DNA of 64,000 nucleotides. It comes from Ascidia mentula (Eukaryota; Chordata; Ascidiacea; Phlebobranchia; Ascidiidae). Numbering within the stretch: position 1 is the stretch's first letter; the number at the start of each line of letters is the position of its first letter. The translations under genes and the position numbers were made by a program. Location: the NCBI GenBank assembly GCA_947561715.1, contig OX387203.1, positions 4,030,001 through 4,094,000 on the forward strand, in the 5' to 3' direction. Shown here piece after piece: positions 20,992 through 33,500 of the stretch. The notes beneath the pieces were generated by a model. That model searched no databases and had not been told where the DNA came from. It was given only the letters and a program-made list of their open reading frames with translations.

Positions 20992-21409
20992 TACACAATT
21001 TATATTATTGGCTCCGCTTTGCTTATCTTATGTGTAACTTTTGTTTGATGTGTAATAACTATTTATATTGTTTTATTTGTCGTTTGTCCTGCATTAAGTC
21101 CCAGTTTTCTAAAACACATGGAATATTTTCAGATAAGAATCATACAAAGAACGGAAGGTTAAGAATGAACTACCGGATTGGAAAACATGGGGACATTTAA
21201 ATTTAGTTGATCACGCGCCCAACAATAACTCTCAAAATATTGTTCATTAAGTCGTTTTCTTGCCTATGTACGACAAAGGATAGATCAAATATTTTGCAAA
21301 ACGTTCGCCAAATGTTGTGTATACGTGTATGTTGCGGACATACCATCGAAAACAACATGGGAGCATTAGGATAGTTTTTTTCACAACCATAAAGGGTAGG
21401 CCAAGTGTG

Positions 21410-22809
21410 TATAGGCCTACAACCAGTGAGATAGAGTTATTACGCTTTTGGGTTATGCCCGGGACTTACTGCGGGTTAGACAAGGTTCTCATAATAATTG
21501 GCCGGGATTTACATCAGGAGAGAAATAGTTGTTGCCAGTATTGAGTATGTGTGAACATATGTATCGCATTTGGTTAATTACCGGGACTGGGCATATGTGT
21601 GGTTTACATTAACAGTTCTGGGTTATGCCCGGAGCTTTTTCCAGGTTAGACTGGCATGGGACAATTATTCACTAGGACTCATTATTACTTTAGAATTTAT
21701 TACCGTGGCTGTTATGAAGGGTGGGATAAGATGTTTATCGGGACAGACCCCCACATAAGGGAAGATCGTCAGTAAGTGTTTATTGGTGAATGGGAATAGT
21801 TCAAACCCGACGGGAAATTGGTTATTGGGGAAACTTATCTATATCAGGGTCCAAACTCAGGAGCAGAGCATTACAAGAATGTGACTTCTACACCACATCT
21901 GACGACGATTTACGTCGCCTATTTATTTGTTCTTATTTCCAAACGATTTTACACAAAACATCTGCAATAAGAAAGCAAAATTAGTATTATAGTTCATCAA
22001 ACCATTGTCACCAACCGTGTCGTAGAGGTTGTCACCAACCGTGTCGTAACACCACCAACTCTCAACGATCTGCAACACATTTCGAACCCCGGTAGAGATG
22101 GACTTGTACCAATTATTTTTAAGTGAAACCTTAGCATCAAGACACCTAAATAAGCAATTAATACCGAACCATTGTATGTTAAGATTAGTATTAGTATATA
22201 TTGAGATTTAGTTTTCTACAGAAAACCTTCCCCAAATTCAGTAAACGATGCCGCCAGTCGCTGTGGTGTAGAGGTTACAACTCCAGTCGCATCATGCTAC
22301 ACATCACGGTTCGAACCCCGGTTAAGATAGGGTAATCTGAAATGTTTTTCGGTAAAACCTCTGCAATCAGAAAGCTAAAAAAGCAAATAGATCTTCAAAC
22401 TATCGTCACCAGCCGTGGTTTGGCGGTTAGCGCCCACTTCTATTGATGCTGTGCACCGCGGTTCGAACGCCGGTCCTTGTACCTCAAATCGTCTTGAGGT
22501 AAATCATCTGCATTAAGGAAGATAAAACGGGCAAACCTATAAAATAAGATAGCTAAAAGGGCAATTAGGTTACCAAACCATCGTCAACAGTCGTAGTGTA
22601 GAGGTTACTATTCCCATCTCATAATGGTATGCAACACAGTTCGAATCCCGGTCAAGTTGGGCTTGTCTCAATTATTTTGGGGCAACAACCTATACAATAA
22701 GAAAGCTAAAAGGGCAATTAGGTTACCAAACTATCGTCACCAGCCGTGGTGTAGAGGTTAACGCCCCCCTCTATTGATGCTCTGCACCACAGTTCGAACC
22801 CCGGTAAAG
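21410..22809 (+). repeat. Diverged edge of the tRNA-like higher-order array
   Basis: An older, imperfect copy of the higher-order unit. The block at 21440-21990 resembles 23530-24035 (for example gggttatgcccgg, agttcRaacccgacg, the antisense tRNA-like segment). 22010-22809 holds several tRNA-like monomers with B boxes at about 22087, 22312, 22465, 22640 and 22793. Divergence is higher than among the central copies, as expected at an array edge. Confidence 0.7.
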
Positions 22810-25707
22810 TTAATACTTCTTTCCCGGTAACCGTTAATTCACATCGGGTTCGGACTTATCCCACTCTAACTAAATTAACGCTGGTGTCACCTCTCCGTGT
22901 GTGTGCCTGTCACGGATGGGTAAAAGTAATTCGGTAATTATCTCTCTCACCCCTGTTAACTCACTCAAATCAGGCTAAGGACCAAGGCCAGGTAGCCCTG
23001 CGTTTAGTCAGGCTAAGAAGTCCCCGCTTCTGAGTTGGCCACCGAGGTCCGAAAACACACTTTATGCTCCATCAGGGAGCGCCCCACCAGGGGGCAAGTG
23101 TCCCATCAGGGGGCATAGACAGGCGGCCAACTCAGAAGCGGGCGCACGAGGAGATTAGTCAGCTAATGATTTTTCAAAATTTAAGAAAAATTTGCGTACG
23201 TCCCCTTGCTTTTTCTGGATATTTTGTTTAGGTCGGGTTAGGGTTTTGCTTACCATTAACGATACTAAGCGGGACTGAGAGTGATTTCTTGTTACTACGA
23301 GGGGAATCAGGAGCTATTTCGTTCATGGTTTATTACCGGGACTTACTACAATGGACATATTCGTATTTTGCATTCAACGTTTCAGGACTGGGGTTAGACT
23401 ATGTTATGATAATTATTGACCTTGGTCTACAGATTAGGTCACCTATTTGTGATATTATTAAGCAGGGCAGTACACATACTTTACTCGTGGTTTATTATCG
23501 GGACTTATTGTCAGTGAGACCGAGTTATACCGCTTCAGGGTTATGCCCGGGACTTAGTGAGGGATAGACAACGATCTGGCAGTTATTGACCGGATTTACA
23601 TTAGGAGAGACTTAGTTGTGACCATTATTATGTAGGTGGAGGTGTGAACATATATATCGCTCTTGGTTTATTACCGGGACCGGACATAGGAGTAGTTTTC
23701 TTTGACTGTTCAGGGTTATGCCCGGAGGTTGCTGAAGGTTAGACTGAGATAGTACAATTATTCACAGGGGCTTAGATTATGCTTTCAAGATTTATTAATT
23801 TGCTTATTGCATAGGGTGGGTTAAGTAATTTATCGGGATAGACCTCCATATTAAGAAGGGTCGCCAGTAAGTGTTTAACGGTGAATGTGAATAGTTCGAA
23901 CCCGACGTGACATATCGGTTATAGGGGAAAGTTACCTTTACCGGGGTTCGAACTCGGGTGCAGAGAATTAGAAGAATGAGACTTTAACCTCTGCACCACA
24001 ACTGGCGACGGCTAGCGACGTCTTTTAATTGTCCTTGTACCTCAAATCGTCTTAAGGTAAAACATCTGCATTAAGGAAGATAAAAGGACAATTATTTTAT
24101 CATACCTCGGTCACCGGCCTGGGTGTAAATGTTACAACTCCCATCTCGTAATGATCGGCACCACAGTTCGAACCACCGTCAAGTTGGGCTTGTCCCAATT
24201 ATTTCTCGGCAAAAACCTATACAATCAGAAAGCTAAAAGGGCAATCAGGTAACCAAACTATCATCATGAATCGTGGTGTAGAGGTTACAACTCCCATCTC
24301 ATAATGATCTGCACCACAGTTCGAAACCCCGTCAAGCTGGGCTTGTCCCAATTATTTTGGGAAAACACCTATCCAATCAGAAAGCTAAAAGGGCAATTAG
24401 GTTATCAAACTATCATCATGAATCGTGGTGTAGAGGTTACAACTCCCATCTCATAATGATCTGCACCACAGTTCGAAACCCCGTCAAGCTGGGCTTGTCC
24501 CAATTATTTTGGGAAAACACCTATCCAATCAGAAAGCTAAAAGGGCAATTAGGTTATCAAGCTATCATCATGAATCGTGGTGTAGAGGTTGCAACTCCCA
24601 TCTCATAATGCTCGGCACTGCAGTTCGAAACCCCGTCAAGTTGGGCTTGTCCCAATTATTTTGGGAAAAAACCTATCCAATCAGAAAGCTAAAAGGGCAA
24701 TTAGGTTACCAAACTATCGTTATGAATCGTGGTGTAGAGGTTACAACTCCAATCTCATAATGCTCGGCACCACAGTTCGAACCCCCGTCAAGCTGGGCTT
24801 GTCCCAATTATTTTGGGAAAAAACCTATCCAATCAGAAAGCTAAAAGGGCAATTAGGTTACCAAACTATCATCATGAATCGTGGTGTAGAGGTTACAACT
24901 CCCATCTCATAATGCTCGGCACCACAGTTCGAACCCCCGTCAAGTTGGGCTTGTCCCATTTATTTCTCGGCAAAAACCTATACAATCAGAAAGCTAAAAG
25001 GGCAATTAGGTTACCAAACTATACTCATGAGTCATGGTGTAGAGGTTGCAACATCCATCTAATAATGATCTGCACCACAGTTCGAAACCCCGTCAAGCTG
25101 GGCTTGTCCCAATTATTTTGGGAAAACACCTATCCAATCAGAAAGCTAAAAGGGCAATTAGGTTATCAAACTATCATCATGAATCATGGTGTAGAGGTTA
25201 CAACTCCCATCTCATAATGCTCGGCACCTTAGTTCGAACCCCCGTCAAGTTGGGCGTATCCCAATTATTTTAGGCAAAAACCTATACAATCAGAAAGCTA
25301 AAAGGGCAATTAGGTTATCAAACTATCATCATGAATCACGGTTTAGAGGTTACAACTCCCATATCATAATGCTCTGCACCACAGTTAGAACCCCCGTCAA
25401 GTTGGGCTTGTCCCAATTATTTTTGGGCAAAAACCTATAAAATAAGATAGCTAAAAGGGCAATTAGGTTACCAAACCATCGTCAACAGTCGTAGTGTAGA
25501 GGTTACAATTCCCATCTCATAATGGTATGCAACACAGTTCGAATCCCGGTCAAGTTGGGCTTGTCTCAATTATTTTGGGGCAACAACCTATACAATAAGA
25601 AAGCTAAAAGGGCAATTAGGTTACCAAACTATCGTCACCAGCTGTGGTGTAGAGGTTAACGCCCCCCTCTATTGATGCTCTGCACCACAGTTCGAACCCC
25701 GGTAAAG
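22810..25707 (+). repeat. Higher-order repeat, copy 1 (2898 bp)
   Basis: Begins at ttaatacttctttcccgg and ends before its next occurrence. It contains, in order: a pyrimidine-rich segment; an 18-bp inverted repeat (23023-23040 with 23125-23142); about 900 bp with repeated accgggactta / gggttatgcccgg words; an antisense tRNA-like unit at about 23935-24010; then eleven tandem tRNA-like monomers of about 152 bp (24110-25707). Nearly identical to copies 2 and 3. A 92-codon ORF at 23289 recurs unchanged in copies 2 and 3 but is probably not coding. Confidence 0.9.
24110..25707 (+). repeat. Tandem 152-bp tRNA-like monomers in copy 1
   Basis: Each monomer has an A box (TGGTGTAGAGG, a full match to TRGYNNARNNG). 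About 45 bp later there is a B box (GTTCGAACC, a full match to GWTCRANNC). A T-run (attatttt) follows about 35 bp after that, all in plus orientation. B boxes are at about 24170, 24319, 24472, 24625, 24777, 24929, 25081, 25232, 25387 (degenerate, gttagaacc), 25538 and 25690. A full tRNA cloverleaf is not formed, so these are tRNA-derived units and not tRNA genes. Each could be a short pol III transcription unit. Confidence 0.85.
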
Positions 25708-28454
25708 TTAATACTTCTTTCCCGGTAACCGTTAATTCACATCGGGTTCGGACTTATCCCACTCTAACTAAATTAACGCTGGTGTCACCTCTCCGTGTGT
25801 GTGCCTGTCACGGATGGGTAAAAGTAATTCGGTAATTATCTCTCTCACCCCTGTTAACTCACTCAAATCAGGCTAAGGACCAAGGCCAGGTAGCCCTGCG
25901 TTTAGTCAGGCTAAGAAGTCCCCGCTTCTGAGTTGGCCACCGAGGTCCGAAAACACACTTTATGCTCCATCAGGGAGCGCCCCACCAGGGGGCAAGTGTC
26001 CCATCAGGGGGCATAGACAGGTGGCCAACTCAGAAGCGGCCGCACGAGGAGATTAGTCAGCTAATGATTTTTCAAAATTTAAGAAAAATTTGCGTACGTC
26101 CCCTTGCTTTTTCTGGATATTTTGTTTAGGTCGGGTTAGGGTTTTGCTTACCATTAACGATACTAAGCGGGACTGAGAGTGATTTCTTGTTACTACGAGG
26201 GGAATCAGGAGCTATTTCGTTCATGGTTTATTACCGGGACTTACTACAATGGACATATTCGTATTTTGCATTCAACGTTTCAGGACTGGGGTTAGACTAT
26301 GTTATGATAATTATTGACCTTGGTCTACAGATTAGGTCACCTATTTGTGATATTATTAAGCAGGGCAGTACACATACTTTACTCGTGGTTTATTATCGGG
26401 ACTTATTGTCAGTGAGACCGAGTTATACCGCTTCAGGGTTATGCCCGGGACTTAGTGAGGGATAGACAACGATCTGGCAGTTATTGATCGGATTTACATT
26501 AGGAGAGACTTAGTTGTGACCATTATTATGTAGGTGGAGGTGTGAACATATATATCGCTCTTGGTTTATTACCGGGACCGGACATAGGAGTAGTTTTCTT
26601 TGACTGTTCAGGGTTATGCCCGGAGGTTGCTGAAGGTTAGACTGAGATAGTACAATTATTCACAGGGGCTTAGATTATTCTTTCAAGATTTATTAATTTG
26701 CTTATTGCATAGGGTGGGTTAAGTAATTTATCGGGATAGACCTCCATATTAAGAAGGGTCGCCAGTAAGTGTTTAACGGTGAATGTGAATAGTTCGAACC
26801 CGACGTGACATATCGGTTATAGGGGAAAGTTACCTTTACCGGGGTTCGAACTCGGGTGCAGAGAATTAGAAGAATGAGACTTTAACCTCTGCACCACAAC
26901 TGGCGACGGCTAGCGACGTCTTTTAATTGTCCTTGTACCTCAAATCGTCTTAAGGTAAAACATCTGCATTAAGGAAGATAAAAGGACAATTATTTTATCA
27001 TACCTCGGTCACCGGCCTGGGTGTAAATGTTACAACTCCCATCTCGTAATGATCGGCACCACAGTTCGAACCACCGTCAAGTTGGGCTTGTCCCAAATTT
27101 TTTCTCGGCAAAAACCTATACAATCAGAAAGCTAAAAGGGCAATCAGGTAACCAAACTATCATCATGAATCGTGGTGTAGAGGTTACAACTCCCATCTCA
27201 TAATGATCTGCACCACAGTTCGAAACCCCGTCAAGCTGGGCTTGTCCCAATTATTTTGGGAAAACACCTATCCAATCAGAAAGCTAAAAGGGCAATTAGG
27301 TTATCAAGCTATCATCATGAATCGTGGTGTAGAGGTTGCAACTCCCATCTCATAATGCTCGGCACTGCAGTTCGAAACCCCGTCAAGTTGGGCTTGTCCC
27401 AATTATTTTGGGAAAAAACCTATCCAATCAGAAAGCTAAAAGGGCAATTAGGTTACCAAACTATCGTTATGAATCGTGGTGTAGAGGTTACAACTCCAAT
27501 CTCATAATGCTCGGCACCACAGTTCGAACCCCCGTCAAGCTGGGCTTGTCCCAATTATTTTGGGAAAAAACCTATCCAATCAGAAAGCTAAAAGGGCAAT
27601 TAGGTTACCAAACTATCATCATGAATCGTGGTGTAGAGGTTACAACTCCCATCTCATAATGCTCGGCACCACAGTTCGAACCCCCGTCAAGTTGGGCTTG
27701 TCCCATTTATTTCTCGGCAAAAACCTATACAATCAGAAAGCTAAAAGGGCAATTAGGTTACCAAACTATACTCATGAGTCATGGTGTAGAGGTTACAACA
27801 TCCATCTAATAATGATCTGCACCACAGTTCGAAACCCCGTCAAGCTGGGCTTGTCCCAATTATTTTGGGAAAACACCTATCCAATCAGAAAGCTAAAAGG
27901 GCAATTAGGTTATCAAACTATCATCATGAATCATGGTGTAGAGGTTACAACTCCCATCTCATAATGCTCGGCACCTTAGTTCGAACCCCCGTCAAGTTGG
28001 GCGTATCCCAATTATTTTAGGCAAAAACCTATACAATCAGAAAGCTAAAAGGGCAATTAGGTTATCAAACTATCATCTTGAATCGTGGTGTAGAGGTTAC
28101 AACTCCCATCTCATAATGCTCTGCACCACAGTTAGAACCCCCGTCAAGTTGGGCTTGTCCCAATTATTTTTGGGCAAAAACCTATAAAATAAGATAGCTA
28201 AAAGGGCAATTAGGTTACCAAACCATCGTCAACAGTCGTAGTGTAGAGGTTACAATTCCCATCTCATAATGGTATGCAACACAGTTCGAATCCCGGTCAA
28301 GTTGGGCTTGTCTCAATTATTTTGGGGCAACAACCTATACAATAAGAAAGCTAAAAGGGCAATTAGGTTACCAAACTATCGTCACCAGCCGTGGTGTAGA
28401 GGTTAACGCCCCCCTCTATTGATGCTCTGCACCACAGTTCGAACCCCGGTAAAG
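25708..28454 (+). repeat. Higher-order repeat, copy 2 (2747 bp)
   Basis: Same order of parts as copy 1 and nearly identical in sequence. It is shorter by about one monomer (151 bp): ten tRNA-like monomers instead of eleven. The missing unit corresponds to 24357-24508 of copy 1. Confidence 0.9.
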
Positions 28455-31400
28455 TTAATACTTCTTTCCCGGTAACCGTTAATTCACATCGGGTTCGGAC
28501 TTATCCCACTCTAACTAAATTAACGCTGGTGTCACCTCTCCGTGTGTGTGCCTGTCACGGATGGGTAAAAGTAATTCGGTAATTATCTCTCTCACCCCTG
28601 TTAACTCACTCAAATCAGGCTAAGGACCAAGGCCAGGTAGCCCTGCGTTTAGTCAGGCTAAGAAGTCCCCGCTTCTGAGTTGGCCACCGAGGTCCGAAAA
28701 CACACTTTATGCTCCATCAGGGAGCGCCCCACCAGGGGGCAAGTGTCCCATCAGGGGGCATAGACAGGTGGCCAACTCAGAAGCGGGCGCACGAGGAGAT
28801 TAGTCAGCTAATGATTTTTCAAAATTTAAGAAAAATTTGCGTACGTCCCCTTGCTTTTTCTGGATATTTTGTTTAGGTCGGGTTAGGGTTTTGCTTACCA
28901 TTAACGATACTAAGCGGGACTGAGAGTGATTTCTTGTTACTACGAGGGGAATCAGGAGCTATTTCGTTCATGGTTTATTACCGGGACTTACTACAATGGA
29001 CATATTCGTATTTTGCATTCAACGTTTCAGGACTGGGGTTAGACTATGTTATGATAATTATTGACCTTGGTCTACAGATTAGGTCACCTATTTGTGATAT
29101 TATTAAGCAGGGCAGTACACATACTTTACTCGTGGTTTATTATCGGGACTTATTGTCAGTGAGACCGAGTTATACCGCTTCAGGGTTATGCCCGGGACTT
29201 AGTGAGGGATAGACAACGATCTGGCAGTTATTGATCGGATTTACATTAGGAGAGACTTAGTTGTGACCATTATTATGTAGGTGGAGGTGTGAACATATAT
29301 ATCGCTCTTGGTTTATTACCGGGACCGGACATAGGAGTAGTTTTCTTTGACTGTTCAGGGTTATGCCCGGAGGTTGCTGAAGGTTAGACTGAGATAGGAC
29401 AATTATTCACAGGGGCTTAGATTATTCTTTCAAGATTTATTAATTTGCTTATTGCATAGGGTGGGTTAAGTAATTTATCGGGATAGACCTCCATATTAAG
29501 AAGGGTCGCCAGTAAGTGTTTAACGGTGAATGTGAATAGTTCAAACCCGACGTGACATATCGGTTATAGGGGAAAGTTACCTTTAACGGGGTTCGAACTC
29601 GGGTGCAGAGAATTAGAAGAATGAGACTTTAACCTCTGCACCACAACTGGCGACGGCTAGCGACGTCTTTTAATTGTCCTTGTACCTCAAATCGTCTTAA
29701 GGTAAAACATCTGCATTAAGGAAGATAAAAGGACAATTATTTTATCATACCTCGGTCACCGGCCTGGGTGTAAATGTTACAACTCCCATCTCGTAATGAT
29801 CGGCACCACAGTTCGAACCACCGTCAAGTTGGGCTTGTCCCAATTATTTCTCGGCAAAAACCTATACAATCAGAAAGCTAAAAGGGCAATCAGGTTACCA
29901 AACTATCATCATGAATCGTGGTGTAGAGGTTACAACTCCCATCTCATAATGATCTGCACCACAGTTCGAAACCCCGTCAAGCTGGGCTTGTCCCAATTAT
30001 TTTGGGAAAACACCTATCCAATCAGAAAGCTAAAAGGGCAATTAGGTTATCAAACTATCATCATGAATCGTGGTGTAGAGGTTACAACTCCCATCTCATA
30101 ATGATCTGCACCACAGTTCGAAACCCCGTCAAGCTGGGCTTGTCCCAATTATTTTGGGAAAACACCTATCCAATCAGAAAGCTAAAAGGGCAATTAGGTT
30201 ATCAAGCTATCATCATGAATCGTGGTGTAGAGGTTGCAACTCCCATCTCATAATGCTCGGCACTGCAGTTCGAAACCCCGTCAAGTTGGGCTTGTCCCAA
30301 TTATTTTGGGAAAAAACCTATCCAATCAGAAAGCTAAAAGGGCAATTAGGTTACCAAACTATCGTTATGAATCGTGGTGTAGAGGTTACAACTCCAATCT
30401 CATAATGCTCGGCACCACAGTTCGAACCCCCGTCAAGCTGGGCTTGTCCCAATTATTTTGGGGAAAAACCTATCCAATCAGAAAGCTAAAAGGGCAATTA
30501 GGTTACCAAACTATCATCATGAATCGTGGTGTAGAGGTTACAACTCCCATCTCATAATGCTCGGCACCACAGTTCGAACCCCCGTCAAGTTGGGCTTGTC
30601 CCATTTATTTCTCGGCAAAAACCTATACAATCAGAAAGCTAAAAGGGCAATTAGGTTACCAAACTATACTCATGAGTCATGGTGTAGAGGTTACAACATC
30701 CATCTAATAATGATCTGCACCACAGTTCGAAACCCCGTCAAGCTGGGCTTGTCCCAATTATTTTGGGAAAACACCTATCCAATCAGAAAGCTAAAAGGGC
30801 AATTAGGTTATCAAACTATCATCATGAGTCATGGTGTAGAGGTTACAACATCCATCTAATAATGATCTGCACCACAGTTCGAAACCCCGTCAAGCTGGGC
30901 TTGTCCCAATTATTTTGGGAAAACACCTATCCAATCAGAAAGCTAAAAGGGCAATTAGGTTATCAAACTATCATCATGAATCATGGTGTAGAGGTTACAA
31001 CTCCCATCTCATAATGCTCGGCACCTTAGTTCGAACCCCCGTCAAGTTGGGCGTATCCCAATTATTTTAGGCAAAAACCTATACAATCAGAAAGCTAAAA
31101 GGGCAATTAGGTTATCAAACTATCGTCTTGAATCGTGGTGTAGAGGTTACAACTCCCATCTCATAATGCTCTGCACCACAGTTAGAACCCCCGTCAAGTT
31201 GGGCTTGTCCCAATTATTTTTGGGCAAAAACCTATAAAATAAGATAGCTAAAAGGGCAATTAGGTTACCAAACCATCGTCAACAGTCGTAGTGTAGAGGT
31301 TACAATTCCCATCTCATAATGGTATGCAACACAGTTCGAATCCCGGTCAAGTTGGGCTTGTCTCAATTATTTTGGGGCAACAACCTATACAATAAGAAAG

Positions 31401-31504
31401 CTAAAAGGGCAATTAGGTTACCAAACTATCGTCACCAGCCGTGGTGTAGAGGTTAACGCCCCCCTCTATTGATGCTCTGCACCACAGTTCGAACCCCGGT
31501 AAAG
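28455..31504 (+). repeat. Higher-order repeat, copy 3 (3050 bp)
   Basis: Same organisation as copies 1 and 2 with twelve tRNA-like monomers, so it is longer than copy 1 by one monomer (152 bp). The extra unit is a duplicate of the one at about 30763-30910. Confidence 0.9.
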
Positions 31505-33500
31505 TTAATACTTCTTTCCCGGTAACCGTTAATTCACATCGGGTTCGGACTTATCCCACTCTAACTAAATTAACGCTGGTGTCACCTCTCCGTGTGTGTG
31601 CCTGTCACGGATGGGTAAAAGTAATTCGGTAATTATCTCTCTCACCCCTGTTAACTCACTCAAATCAGGCTAAGGACCGAGGCCAGGTAGCCCTGCGTTT
31701 AGTCAGGCTAAGAAGTCCCCGCTTCTGAGTTGGCCACCGAGGTCCGAAAACACACTTTATGCTCCATCAGGGAGCGCCCCACCAGGGGGCAAGTGTCCCA
31801 TCAGGGGGCATAGACAGGTGGCCAACTCAGAAGCGGGCGCACGAGGAGATTAGTCAGCTAATGATTTTTCAAAATTTAAGAAAAATTTGCGTACGTCCCC
31901 TTGCTTTTTCTGGATATTTTGTTTAGGTCGGGTTAGGGTTTTGCTTACCATTAACGATACTAAGCGGGACTGAGAGTGATTTCTTGTTTCTACGGGGGGA
32001 ATCAGGAGCTATTTCGTTGATGGTTTATTACCGGGACTTACTACAATGGACATATTCGTATTTTGCATTTAACGTTTCAGGACTGAGCCCGTGACTTATT
32101 TGGGGGTTAGACTACGTTATGATAATTATTGACCTTGGTCTACAGATTAGGTCACATATTTGTGATATTATTAGGCAGGGCATGACACATACTTTGCTCC
32201 TGGTTTATTATCGGGACTTATTGTCAGTGAGACCGAATTATACCGCTTCAGGGTTATGCCCGGGACTTAGTGGGGGATAGACAACGATCTGGCAGTTATT
32301 GACCGGATTTACATTAGGAGAGACTTAGTTGTGACCATTATTATGTAGGTACATGTGTGAACATATATATCGCTCTTGGTTTATTACCGGGACCGGACAT
32401 AGGAGTAGTTTTCTTTGACTGTTCAGGGTTATGCCCGAAGCTTGCTGAAGGTTAGACTGAGATAGTACAATTTTTCACAGGGACTTACATTATTACTTCA
32501 GGATTTATTAATTCGCCTTTTATGGAGGGTGAGTAAGATATTTATCGGAACAGGCCTCCATATTAAGGAGGGTCGCCAGTAAGTGTTTATCGGTGAATGG
32601 GAATAGTTCGAACCCGACGTGACTTATCGGTTATAGGGGAAAGTTACCTTTACCGGGGTTCGAACTCGGGTGCAGAGCATTACAAGAATGAGTCTTTAAC
32701 CTCTGCACCACAACTGGCGACGGCTAGCGACGTCATTTAATTGTCCTTGTACCTCAAATCGTCTTAAGGTAAAACATCTGCATTAAGGAAGATAAAAGGG
32801 CAATTAATTCATCAAACCACCGTCACCAGCCTGGGATAGAGGTTACAACTCCCATCTCGTATAACCGGCACGTCAGTTCGAAACCCCGTCAAGTTGGGCT
32901 TGTCCCAATTATTTTTGGGCAAAAACCTATCCATTCAGGAAGCTAAAAAGGTAATCAGGTTACCAAACTATCGTCATGAATCGTGGTGTAGAGGTTACAA
33001 CTTCCATCTCATAATGCTCGGCACCACAGTTCGAACCCCCGTCAAGTTGGGCTTGTCCCAATTATTTTGGACAAAAACCTATACAATCAGAAAGCTAAAA
33101 GGGTAATTAGTTTACCAAACTATCGTCTTGAGTCGTGGTTTAGAGGTTACAACTCCCATCTAATAATGCACTGCACCACAGTTCGAACCCCGTCAAGTTG
33201 GGCTTGTCCCAATTATTTTGGACAAAAAACTATACAATCAGAAAGCTAAAAGGGTAATTAGTTTACCAAACTATCGTCATGAGTCGTGGTGTAGAGGTTA
33301 CAACTCTCTTCTCATAATGCACTGCACCACAGTTCGAAACCCCGTCAAGTAGGGCTTGTTCCAATTATTTTTCGGCAAAAACTATACAATATGAAAGCTA
33401 AAAGGGCAATTAGGTTACCAAACTATCGTCACCAGCCGTGGTGTAGAGGTTAACGCCTCCTCCATTGATGCTCTGCACCACAGTTCGAACCCCGGTAAAG
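31505..33500 (+). repeat. Higher-order repeat, copy 4 (1996 bp, shortened)
   Basis: Keeps the inverted repeat, the accgggactta block (with an extra segment gagcccgtgacttatttggggg at about 32085-32110, lacking in copies 1-3), the antisense tRNA-like unit (about 32650-32730) and only five forward monomers (about 32815-33500). It is more diverged than copies 1-3. Confidence 0.85.

Noticed and set aside
23229..23255. Telomere-like gggttagggtttt in each higher-order unit
   Set aside because: Only about one and a half TTAGGG units, without tandem extension; too short to call an interstitial telomere.
23289..23567. Identical 92-codon ORF in three higher-order copies (23289, 26187, 28934)
   Set aside because: Its identity only reflects recent duplication of the whole unit. 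No domain is recognisable and the frame is broken in copies 4-6, so there is no sign of selection for coding.
24357..31014. Series of 83-134 codon ORFs with repeated peptide text inside the array
   Set aside because: They follow the 152-bp monomers, and 152 is not a multiple of three, so each passes through shifted frames. The repeated peptides are by-products of a non-coding tandem repeat.
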